From Neoscytalidium dimidiatum (lineage: Eukaryota > Ascomycota > Dothideomycetes > Botryosphaeriales > Botryosphaeriaceae), in the NCBI GenBank assembly GCA_037367355.1, contig JAVSCG010000038.1, positions 1-40,000 on the forward strand: a stretch of DNA of 40,000 bases. The letters run 5' to 3'. Within the stretch, counting starts at the first letter, position 1. Each line of letters opens with the position of its first letter. Below the pieces are notes generated by a model, which was not told the origin of the DNA, did not search any database, and saw only the letters and a list, made by a program, of their open reading frames with translations. The position numbers and the translations under genes are program-made. Below are positions 1 through 7,860 of this stretch, in pieces.

Positions 1-321
1 GGCCAATACAGTGGTAGGCAGGGGAGGTTCGTACAATAGTAGGGTAGGAATCAATTGACAAGTTGACCACGAGGGTCCTAACTACGATAAATGAGTGTGG
101 TCTATATACATGGAGTGATCGGTACGATCAGTAGTGATCTGTAATGTTAACCCACTGATCAGTACTGATCGGTGGTCCGAGCTTTGCTGAGCGAGTGTGC
201 GGTGGTCTGGTGCATCAGTGTCGGTAGGTATTCTGCCGAGTTAGGCCCCGAGTTGGTCACGTGGGCGGTGAGTAGTCGTAGGGTTTCGTTATCCGCCTTT
301 CTGGGCGACTGTGCCGTAACA
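1..321 (-). repeat. 3' LTR of Z, truncated by the window edge
   Basis: Position 1 matches 6147 in the right LTR, so about 64 bases lie outside the window. The LTR ends in gtaaca at 321, which is TGTTAC read on the element strand. The first 76 bases match the right LTR with a single difference. The remainder (U3 on the element strand) is largely unrelated to the right LTR. A tatataga TATA box for the element's own transcript is read on the minus strand near 101-109. Repeated tgatc(a/g)gta-like units lie at about 116-180. Confidence 0.9.
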
Positions 322-334
322 CTATCCCCCCTCT
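322..334 (-). other. Polypurine tract of Z
   Basis: Read on the element strand this is an A/G-rich tract with six consecutive G residues, touching the TGTTAC start of the 3' LTR. That is the position of the plus-strand primer in LTR elements. Element W has a very similar tract beside its 3' LTR (33955-33968). Confidence 0.8.
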
Positions 335-339
335 AGGCA

Positions 340-356
340 ACCTTCGGCCCGAAGGT
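340..356. promoter_or_regulatory. Perfect CGG-N-CCG palindrome upstream of the antisense gene
   Basis: The sequence accttcggcccgaaggt is an inverted repeat with 8-base arms and a one-base centre. Its core is CGG, one base, CCG (345-351). It lies directly upstream of the TATA box of the antisense gene. Zn(II)2Cys6 proteins typically bind paired CGG triplets, and the gene that follows encodes a Zn2Cys6-like cluster. An autoregulatory site is therefore plausible, but this is inference from position and motif only. Confidence 0.5.
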
Positions 357-360
357 CGAG

Positions 361-367
361 TATAAAG
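361..367 (+). promoter_or_regulatory. TATA box of the Z antisense gene
   Basis: TATAAAG begins 55 bases before the ATG at 416. A pyrimidine-rich stretch (about 376-395), typical of fungal transcription start regions, lies between them. The motif is inside the element but outside the LTR, so the gene appears to have its own promoter. Confidence 0.6.
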
Positions 368-415
368 GTAGTTGAGCTCCCTCCTTAGTTCCCTTGAGAT
401 TATTTCTCTGCCGTC

Positions 416-1044
416 ATGTCCAGTTCCGCTCGTCGACGCGCGCTTCTCGCCCGTATCCTTCGTAACGGTACTGACGCTCCCAGACGTTGTTCCTTTTGTG
501 GAGAGACCTCGTCTTCGTTGTCTTGTGTCGCCGGATTCCAAGAGGTGTTACGAGGTGTGCCAAGCGAGGCCACCTTTGTTCCTTTCCTTCTGACATGGCT
601 TCCCCTATTGGTTTCGTCGTGTGGATCAACAACGGGACCGGGTGCGGGCTCAGATTGAGCAGACCCAGCGCGAGATCGAAAGGGATGAGGCCGAGATTCA
701 GCGGTTGCAAGAGGAGGCTCAACGTTTGGTTCGTCGTACCGCCACTTCTCGGTCAAGGTGATCCGCCTGTTGCGGACACTTTCCTTCCTGGATTCCCGGT
801 CAGGAGTTGTTTGAGCGGGAGTTGGCGGCCATTGAGGCTGAGGAGGCGCAGGAGGCGCGGGCGGCTCAGGGTCCTTGTTATCTGGTTCAGGCGGTGGTGA
901 CGTGGCGGGTTCCGACGGGCTGGTTCCTCGAGAGGCACCGGTGGACCAGTTTCAGGTGTCCTTGACGCCTCCTCCGGGGTTGCGTCGTGGGAGGATGCTC
1001 TGGGTTTGGGCGGTCAGGGTTTCGTCGGTGGTATTCATGGATGA
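416..1044 (+). CDS. Antisense accessory gene of Z: Zn2Cys6-like cluster plus coiled coil, frameshifted
   Basis: This gene runs opposite to gag-pol, from an ATG at 416 to a TGA at 1042-1044 (about 209 codons). A short basic N-terminus (RRRALLARILRN) precedes six cysteine codons at 488, 497, 519, 546, 556 and 577. The spacing is CX2CX6CX8CX2CX6C, the binuclear-cluster pattern of GAL4-type DNA-binding domains. One-base insertions near 518 and 555 must be allowed for. Codons from 651 give a heptad-like helix (EIERDEAEIQRLQEEAQRL), then a second Glu/Ala-rich helix from about 801. The C-terminus (about 975-1041) is Gly-rich. A TGA at 759 and further frame changes interrupt it. The 3' end overlaps the end of pol tail to tail. 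From memory, repeated fungal hypothetical proteins share this Cys plus coiled-coil layout. The function is unknown; a DNA-binding regulator is inference. Confidence 0.72.
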
Positions 1045-1290
1045 GTTCCTCGCAGTTAAGGTAAGAGATTGGTTCCCATGAGGGTTCCCACGGTTCCCGG
1101 CGGAATCCGCTCCTTCCCATTTGATGAGGTACTTAAATTGACCGTCGATCCAGTCTCCATCAAGATTTTCTCTACGTCCCATTCTTTGTCGGCGTCATCG
1201 GGGTGTATTTCAAGTTCTGGGTCAGGTTCGGCGTTGCTGTGTGCGGGTTCAAGTAAAGAGATGTGGAAAACTGGGTGTATACCCACTTGT
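887..1290 (-). pseudogene. Z Pol C-terminus: integrase tail and chromodomain
   Basis: Read on the minus strand, the end of integrase (HPVFHISLLEPA, about 1245-1280) is followed by a chromodomain. It starts at EWDVEKIL (about 1160-1185), continues with YLIKWEG (about 1108-1130) and ends with CEELIHEYHRRNP (about 1000-1045). Three reading frames are needed to follow it, so at least two small indels are present. Chromodomains of chromoviruses bind methylated histone H3 and guide integration into heterochromatin. The element's location inside RIPed repeats fits that. The last part overlaps the antisense gene. Confidence 0.8.
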
Positions 1291-2300
1291 TAATCTGAGT
1301 TTAAAGGAAACAGGTGAATTTTTTCTCAATTTGGTAGGGTCCGATTTTCTTGTGGTCCAATTTGTCGTTCGATCGTGTTGTTTTGATGTTTTTTCTGAGG
1401 AGCCAGACTTTATCCCCCTCCTTCAGGGGCGGCGACGCCTGGCGCCGTCTGTCATGGTACATGGCCATTCGGTATGCGGTGAATTTGATGTCTCGGGCCA
1501 GTTCCTGGTGTAGTTCACGTAGCTGGTCTGCTCTGAGCATAGCTTTTTGGGCGAGTACTTCGCAGATCTGGGGTTCTCCGAAGGCAGTAGGGTCGAATCC
1601 GTAGTTGGCGTAGAAGGGCGTGGTTTGTGTGGCTTCCGTTGATGTGCTGTTGTACGCGTATTGGGCTAATGGTAGGAGTTCGACCCAGTTGTTTTGCCTG
1701 TAATTCAGGTAGAATCTTAGGTACTGTTCTAGCGTTTGGTTGGTTCGTTCCGTTTGTCCATCGGTTTGCGGGTGTGCCGTTGTTGACATCTTGTGTTTAG
1801 TTCCTAACTTGTGGACCAAGGTTTGCCAGAACTTAGCTCTGAATCGTGGGTCTCGGTCCGTGATTAGTTCCTTGGGCATCCCGTGGTGGGCGAAGACATA
1901 TCTGAGGAAGAGGTAGGCGCAGCCTTCTGCTCCGATTTTTTTGTTGCAAGGGATGAAGTTTGCCCATTTTGTCAAACGGTCGACAATGACCAGGATGGCG
2001 TTGTGTCGCGCTTTAGTCACAGGGTCTACTGAATTTGGCAGGTCGGTGATAAAATCCATTGTGACCGATTCCCAGGGTTTGGTTGGTGTTGTGATGAGCT
2101 GTAGTTGTCCGTATGGTGCATGTCGTGCCACCTTGTTTTTTGCGCATTCGTCACATTCCTGGATGACTTTCTCTACTACTTTCCTCATTCGGGGAAAGTA
2201 GAAGTGTCTTGCAAGCCGTTCCAAGGTTCTTGTCATTCCTGGGTGTCCGTGAACTGCGGACTCGTGGTATTCCTTTGTCAGCCGTTTGCGCAGAGGTGTG
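1291..2300 (-). pseudogene. Z integrase
   Basis: The longest open stretch of Z (1301-2236, 311 codons on the minus strand) is the integrase. The N-terminal HHCC zinc finger has its histidines in HESAVHGHPG (about 2240-2270, just before the first ATG) and its cysteines in CDEC (about 2140-2155). The catalytic core shows Asp in MDFITDLP (about 2040-2062), Asp in ITDRDPRF (about 1842-1865) and Glu in GQTERTNQTLEQ (about 1727-1762). GPYQIEKKF near 1310-1340 is the GPY/F motif. All catalytic residues are present. The frame is lost at about 1300, before the chromodomain. Confidence 0.92.
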
Positions 2301-2349
2301 GGTACGTAGATTTTTCCGCGGAATAGTATGTTGCCTCTATGGTCTTGGA

Positions 2350-3130
2350 CTAGGTCAGGGTCGTCATGTTCGGGGTGCCTATTCGTTGAAGCAGTTCTTG
2401 GGATAGCGGATCATTGTTATATTTTCCTTGGATGATTTGTTCCCAAGTGGCGGTGTCATCTTCTTCCTCGTTTACTGCCTCTTCCGTGGTTTCTTCAAGT
2501 GTTGGTATGGGTTCCTCGTCCTGCGGTTCCTCTTCGTCCTCCGGCTCCTGCTCTGGTGTTGGGTTTCGTGGAGGTTCGTCGTCGTCGATGGGGCTCCCTA
2601 GCCTTATGATGGGTGCCAGTATTCGTTCTTCCCAGGGTGCGTCGGATTCTTCAATGATTCGGGGGCGGTTGGGGCCTAACGTGCCGTCGTCATTTTGTCG
2701 TAGTACTGCTGGTGATAGTTCTGGCTTTCCTTCCACGTGGTCGGCTCTGCGGCTAAGTGCGTCGGCCTTGCCGTTTTCACTTCCCCGGTAGTGGATCTTG
2801 AAGTAGAAGGGGCGAGTTGTTCTGCCCATCGTACTTGTCTTCTGTTTAACACCTTGGTGGTTGTGAAGTATCCCAGGTTCTTGTGATCCGAGTATACCGT
2901 GATTTCGTAGTTAGCTCCCTCAAGGTAGTGTCGCCATTCCTTGAACGCTGTGACGATCGCAAGCAGTTCTTTGTCGTGTATCTCGTAATTGAGCTCGGCG
3001 GGTGACATTTTGCGAGAGTAATACGCGATAGGTGTAATCTTCCCTCGTCGTCTGGCTGGCTGAGGTAGCGCCAATGGCATAGTCGGATGCGTCAGTTTCG
3101 AGGTAGAGTGGCTTGTCAGGATCGAACATG
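2350..3130 (-). pseudogene. Z RNase H and acidic linker to integrase
   Basis: RNase H motifs appear in two overlapping frames. These are [13 protein letters not shown] with the first catalytic Asp (about 3085-3115), DKELLAIV with the Glu, and VYSDHKNL with the second Asp (about 2875-2900). The end of the domain, GKADALSRR, lies near 2745-2775 in a third frame. It is followed by a long linker very rich in Glu, Asp and Pro (about 2440-2620) ahead of the integrase. The domain degrades the RNA strand of the RNA:DNA hybrid. At least two frame changes interrupt it. Confidence 0.87.
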
Positions 3131-4400
3131 AGGAGTACCGGCGCTTCTACGAAGGCCCTTTGAGTTGATCAAACGCCTCTTGTTGGGGTGCTTCCCAGGT
3201 GAAAGGGTATTTTTCGGGTGAGTCGGATTAGGGTTCGGCTACATGCGAGTATCGTTTGATGAATCGTCGGTAGAAGTTGGCAAACCCTAAAAGGCTTGTA
3301 CTTCTTTGACGTTCCTTGGTTCTGGCCACTTCAGGATGTCTTCCACCTTTTTGGGTCCATGACTATTTTTCCTGGTTCGATGATAAAGCCTAGGAATTCT
3401 ACCCTTTGGGCATGGAAGGTACATTTTCTGGTTTGACGGAGAGGTTGTATTCGAGTAGTTTCTGGAGGACTTTGGATACATGTTCCTTGTGTTCTTCAAG
3501 GGTTTCTGAGTAGATCAGGATGTCGTCGAGGTAGGCTGTGCAGAATCGGTCCAGATATTCTCGTAGGACGTGGTTGACAAGGGCTTGGAATGTGGCAGGG
3601 GCGTTGGTAAGTCCGAAAGGCATTACCAAGTACTCGTACAAACCGTATCGAGTTCTGAATGCGGTTTTCCATTCATGTCCTTCCTTGATTCGGATAAGGT
3701 GGTACCCATCCCGCAGGTCTAACTTGGTGAAGAATCGTGCCCCGGAGAGGCGATCCCTTAGTTCATCGATGCGGGGTAGAGGTAGCGGTCTTTGATGGTA
3801 ATGTCGTTCAGGGATCGGTAATCCACACAGAGGCGTAACTTGCCTCCGGGCTTTGGTACGAAGAGGACGGGAATCCTGCTGAGGATTGAGAGGGTCGGAT
3901 GTATCCCTTCTTCAGTAGTAAGTCCAAGTGTTCCCTCATTGCTTGTAACTCCTTTTCCGACATTGGATATAGGGGTCCAAATCGGGGTTCAGTGCCTGGT
4001 TTCAAGTTGATCTCGTGGTCCCATGGTCTGTGTTCCGGTAGTGCGTCTTCGATCTTTTCTCTGAAAATTTCCTTGAACCGGTGGTATTCCTTAGGAACGC
4101 CATCAAGGTACTGTTCGTGTATCCTGGTGGGGTCATCTCCTCCCACGGGTGTCGGGTAGTCTGGTTTTTCTCGTCTGGTGGCACTAATCTGTCGGGTTCT
4201 TTCTTTGTTTGTAGTGGTGGGGCGATACCACATCATTCCAATTGCTTGCCCCTTCTTTCGGGTCCTTTCCAGCGCAGCTTTCAAATTAGGCTTACGTGGG
4301 TAATCGGTTCGGCTATGGTGCGTGGTTTCCATTCTGGTTCTTGGTTTCGTTCTCTGGACTTGAGGGTAATTCCTCCATTGTCCCAATCGTATTGTATTTT
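3131..4400 (-). pseudogene. Z reverse transcriptase
   Basis: RT motifs are read on the minus strand in order. They include a [10 protein letters not shown] stretch (about 3890-3925) followed by the [15 protein letters not shown] motif, LTNAPATFQ (about 3590-3620) and YLDD at 3522-3533, the catalytic box, which is intact. The thumb region continues to about 3400. Frames change between 3808 and 3640, near 3450 and near 3280, so several one-base indels have accumulated. RT copies the element RNA into DNA inside virus-like particles in the cytoplasm. Confidence 0.9.
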
Positions 4401-4720
4401 CCATTTCTTCTGCCAAGGGATGCCGAGAATGACATCATACTTGGGGATCTTGGTAACGTCTAGACAGATACGTTCCCTGGTTTTTGTATTCGAGGGTCAG
4501 TTTCGGGGTTTCGATGATTACCTTTCCATCTCCAAAGGAGCTGGGGGATCCATCAACAGTTCTCAGCTGATATGGTTGGTCCTTTTCTCTGGGTTTTAGG
4601 TTGGCTTTTTCTGCAAATCGGTTTGAGACGTAGTTCCCTTGTGATGCGGAGTCGATGAGGGTGAGAGCTCGGCGTCCATTGATTTTGTCACGACAACCCA
4701 GTGGTTCCCGTATTCTGCGG
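4401..4720 (-). pseudogene. Z aspartic protease
   Basis: Between Gag and RT the minus strand reads LTLIDSASQGNYVS (about 4630-4672). The DSA core matches the Asp-Ser/Thr-Gly/Ala active site of retroelement proteases. It is followed by KVIIETPKLTLEY (about 4490-4530), consistent with the second half of the fold. The family cleaves the Gag-Pol precursor. The region is not continuously open, and the join to RT needs frame changes. Confidence 0.65.
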
Positions 4721-4814
4721 AGTCTCCTTTGCTTTCTGGTGGGTGTCCTGTGGTTTTCCGGTCGATGCTGCTATGGTCCTGTGGGGCAGGGGCCTCGCCT
4801 GCTGTAGCCCCAGT

Positions 4815-6027
4815 TCAGTAGGCGTTTCTAGTTTTTTGGGTGGTACCCGCTGATGTTCTTAGCTTCCTGGTGAATGGGGCAGGCTTCGATGCTACAAGTG
4901 GACCAGTGGATGGTGTCATGGTTGGGGTCTCCGGTCGTCCTTCAGTAGCCGAGGTGGTTTTCTTGTCGTTGGTTCGCTGGTTGCTGGTTCGTTTGTCTGG
5001 GCAGTTTCTGCTGATATGTCCGTGCTTTCCACAGTGGAAGCAAAGACCCTTTTCACGCCGTCGCTGTTCTTCCTCCGGCGCCAGCCGAGGGTTTCGTCGT
5101 TGGTTGGCATCTAAGTCCATGGGGTCCCCCGGGGGTAGGTTGTTTCGAGGTTGCGCGGTGTTGGCCGAGTATCGGGTTTGGCCTGTCTCTTGTCTGAAAT
5201 TGAACAGTTGTTGGTCGACTCGGATGGCCGTGTCGATGGTCTCGCTAAGGTCCTTGGGTAATCCGGTGCGGGCGAATTCGGCCTTCACATTGTGCTTTAG
5301 GCCCTTGTAGAAGATGTATTTGAGGATTGGTCGTTCCAATTGAGGTAGGAGGCGAGCATGCGGAATTCCGTGACATATTCCGAGACTGATCGGGTTTGTC
5401 GGAGGTCCTGAATTCGAAGGGCGGCCTCCTGCTCCTCGTTCTTGCTACCAAAGGCTTGTCTGATTGCGTCGGCGAAGCGATTGTAGTTGGCGAACAGGCT
5501 ACTGGTTTCCGTACGTGGGATGGCCGAGCGGAAATCCTTTCGATAGGGTTCGAACCACCGTGCTGCGTTACCTCGGAGGTAGGTTCCTGCAAAGCGGACC
5601 CTTTCCTCATCGTCCTTGAATGATGCTTTGTAGAATTCGAAGTAATTCTCTAGTTGGGCCAGGAAGTCGTTGAGCTTACGCCGATCCCCATCGTAGGTGT
5701 CGGGGGTCTTGATCTTTAGTTTGGTGTTGTGGGGGGTCGATTCTGATGTCGCGGGGTGGCTGGGGTGGAGGGCCATAGTACGGTTGACAGTAAAGGCTTG
5801 TCCTCGAATGAAGTACTCCAGAAGGACTTGGCCGCAGTCCTCACTGGCGTTCTCTGGTACTCTGGGTCCGTTGATTGCTCGACTCAAGGAGGCTATGCCC
5901 GAGAATATGCTTCCGAAATGAGCAGCCTCATGTTAAGAGCTGGGTTTCCAGGGATCAAGGGACGGATTGACTGAAGCTGTTCCTCCTCCGTCGGAAGGTT
6001 GTTCCTGATTTCGGTCCAGGATGTCAT
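4815..6027 (-). pseudogene. Z Gag (capsid and CCHC nucleocapsid)
   Basis: I place the start at the ATG at 6027 (MTSWTEIRNNLP), upstream of the longest open piece. The frame shifts near 5895 and again near 5340. The capsid part has the Ty3-type signature LNDFLAQLENYFEFYK followed by RGNAARWFEPY (about 5525-5690). The nucleocapsid has a CCHC knuckle, CFHCGKHGHISRNC (about 5003-5046). The C-terminal tail is rich in Thr, Pro and Lys. Gag packages the RNA and forms the particle. Codon use and base composition are normal, without RIP stops. Confidence 0.88.
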
Positions 6028-6082
6028 GGTTAGTAGTTTTCAGGGTGGGGTTACCTCCGGTGCCTAAGAAAGGTGGTCAAAG
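6028..6082 (-). other. Z leader / primer-binding region
   Basis: These 55 bases lie between the 5' LTR end (6083) and the gag ATG. The primer-binding site must be here, directly beside the LTR, but I could not match it to a specific tRNA 3' end with confidence. Confidence 0.4.
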
Positions 6083-6466
6083 TGTTACGCCGGGACTCTT
6101 TCTGGGGGAGTCGAGGCGCGTCGTCAGGCAGCTTGGGCTTTCTAGGGGCCAATACAGTGGTAGGCAGGGGAGGTTCGTACAATAGTAGGGTAGGAATCAA
6201 TTGACAAGTTGACCACGGGGGTCCTATCTACTGTGAACGAGTGTGCTCTATATACTGTAGGAGATGGTGGGTGTGACCGCTGGCCGTGACCGCGGTGGTT
6301 CTGGTGGTCAGGTTGAGTGGTCAGGCCTTGGCATTGTGACCGCGGTGTTGTTGCTGAGTCATCGGGGTGGCCACGGGCGTCTTGTATCTTGGCTGTGTTG
6401 TGTTGGTGGGTCCGATTTCCTCCAGCTCAGCACTTCCTCTCCTTCCCTTCTTGCTGCGCCGTAACA
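6083..6466 (-). repeat. 5' LTR of Z (384 bp)
   Basis: On the plus strand it runs from tgttacgcc to gccgtaaca, an inverted terminal repeat of the TG...CA type. A TATA motif for the minus-strand transcript lies at about 6246-6255. U3 contains two copies of the 12-mer gtgaccgcggtg (6286-6297 and 6336-6347), which the left LTR lacks. U5/R is almost identical to the left LTR, but U3 is not. Confidence 0.9.
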
Positions 6467-6973
6467 CTCGTTCTTAGTACCCGTCTATTATAATAGATAC
6501 TAGACAGCCGTAGGTTAACTATTAAGAGAAGGACCCGTCTCTAAGGGTTATACGGATTCTTTTTATAAGAGGGAAAGTACTAAGTTTATTTACGCGAGTA
6601 AAGAGTTTATTAACGAGGTTAGCTTAGCTACTATTATTAAGGAGAATATATATATTTATACTATTTATAGTTGTCTTAAGGATTATATAGGATTCTTTTT
6701 CTATACGGGAGCGGTTATCTACTATAAAGGAAGAAACTAATACTTTTAACCTCGAAATAGTAGGTAGGCTTCGCTTACCCGTAGCCTCTTCTACGGTATA
6801 TTCTAGAGAGCGACTTAGTCCTAGAACTAGAAGTTTTCTAAATCGCTAAGATAGCTAGAATTCTAAGAGTTAAAGAGTTTAGACTTAATATCGATACTAC
6901 TAAACTTAGCGGTCTTATTCTTTAGTAGATAGTAGAGGTTAGTAGTATAGTATTTAAAGCCGCGGTAGCGGTA
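6467..6973 (-). pseudogene. X2: RIPed gypsy fragment (Gag end and protease)
   Basis: The sequence is the reverse complement, with moderate divergence, of about 26400-26920 in element X. It covers the zinc-knuckle end of gag and the protease start. X homology begins immediately after the Z LTR, so Z inserted here. On the other side it stops at 6973, where the LINE A tail begins. CA and TG are almost absent and the frame is full of TAA and TAG. The rest of X2 is outside the window or lost. Confidence 0.8.
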
Positions 6974-7123
6974 TTTATTTATTTATTTATTTATTCGTTT
7001 AACGTTCTTATATAAGCTAAGCTTATAAAAGACGGCTAGTCTACTAACGTATCTAGTTCGGTATTTCGATCGGAGTTTAATTTGGGTTTTCTTCGAGAAG
7101 AAGTTAAGAAATAGTAGGGGCTA
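6974..7123 (-). mobile_element. 3' terminal fragment of LINE A
   Basis: It starts with (ttta)n, the complement of a TAAA-repeat LINE tail. It continues for about 150 bases matching the 3' end of LINE 2 (27009-27160) in the same orientation, and stops at 7123 with ...ggggcta. The missing body resumes at the truncated LINE end at 24577. The intact LINE 2 reads straight across this join. The gap is filled by element X, which has LTRs at both edges and shares gcta/tagc as a short target duplication. Confidence 0.85.
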
Positions 7124-7356
7124 TATAAGATAGCTTAAACTAAAAGAATAGTATTACTATTAAGAAGAAATCTAAGTATAAAGAGAAAAAGAAGAGAAGG
7201 TAATAGAGAGGTAAGTAGATAGATATATCTAGCTACCTTAGCGCTACTATAACTAAGCCTATAGAATAACGTTATTTTAGTTTCTATCTAATCTATAGAG
7301 TCGCTAGATACTTACCTAGCGGTCTAATCTACTATCTAAGTCTTAGGGGCCTAATA
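7124..7356 (-). repeat. 3' LTR of element X (233 bp)
   Basis: It is the reverse complement of 24578-24810, also 233 bp. On the element strand it begins tattag (RIPed TGTTAG) and ends cttata. A purine-rich tract (about 7357-7376, read on the minus strand) precedes it, as expected at a 3' LTR. On the + side it abuts the LINE A tail. Confidence 0.85.
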
Positions 7357-7576
7357 CTATTCCTCCCTCCTCCGAGCGAGGTCCTCCGAGCTCCGGGAGA
7401 AAAAAATCTAGCGGGGGTTCTATCTTAGAGTACTAGGCGTAGTATTCTCTAACCTTATCTAGAGCGTTCTTAAAGTTAGTCTAGAGCTAGAGAGGCGAAG
7501 CGGCGTTCTAGTCGTTCTAATCTAGCGTATAGGTAGTTCTATAGGTATAGTTTTTAGCCGATCCGCTATAGCTAAC
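7357..7576 (-). pseudogene. X: end of pol and polypurine tract
   Basis: This is the segment of X between its 3' LTR and the point where Y inserted. The polypurine tract is at about 7357-7376 on the minus strand. The rest reads as a Pro/Glu-rich C-terminal tail of Pol with RIP stops. The last five bases, ctaac (7572-7576), are the target duplication of Y and are repeated at 15309-15313, where X resumes. Confidence 0.7.
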
Positions 7577-7803
7577 TATAAGGACTCTAAATATAAGACT
7601 CTCTACTACTTATATACGAGGAGCTATCGGCTCCTATACGAAGTCCTAGCGCGGCTCGTACGGGTTACGTAATCTCGCTTACCGCTCGCCTATATATAAG
7701 TCCCGCCTAACGGGCCCCTCGAATCTCCTAAGAATTCGTCTATTATCTAATAGAGACCCTCTTATACTATTCTTAAACTCCCTATCTATATCTAGTTCTT
7801 ATA
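7577..7803 (+). repeat. 5' LTR of Y (227 bp)
   Basis: It runs from tataagga to tcttata, the RIPed form of a TG...CA inverted terminus. It contains a tatataag TATA box (about 7690-7697). It is more RIPed than the 3' copy, for example where the 3' LTR retains cccgtgcagg. Confidence 0.9.
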
Positions 7804-7860
7804 TTCGAATTCTTCTTCTTAAATAGCTAGTTTAAGATAGTCGATACGCGCTCTTTCTCG

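Larger units (their letters stand above)
1..6466 (-). mobile_element. Element Z: un-RIPed Ty3/gypsy chromovirus with an antisense gene
   Basis: On the minus strand the order is 5' LTR (right), gag with a CCHC knuckle, protease, RT, RNase H, integrase, chromodomain, polypurine tract and 3' LTR (left, cut by the window edge). This is the chromovirus order of Ty3/gypsy elements. CA and TG dinucleotides are common, unlike everything to the right, so this copy has not been RIPed. The gag and pol frames change about ten times, so it cannot make intact proteins as read. It sits inside a RIPed gypsy fragment (X2). The candidate 5-bp target duplication ctcgt at 6467-6471 cannot be checked on the left side. 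Confidence 0.93.

Noticed and set aside
4081..5310. Long + strand frames of 150-170 codons opposite Z gag, protease and RT
   Set aside because: They mirror well-identified Gag/Pol frames, have biased Ser/Val/Gly/Trp composition and no promoter or motif, unlike the supported antisense gene at 416-1044.
7124..7356. Inverted 233-bp repeats with 24578-24810 as ends of a DNA transposon
   Set aside because: They start and end like LTRs, one is preceded by a polypurine tract and the other followed by gag, and the inverted orientation is explained by the LINE inversion.
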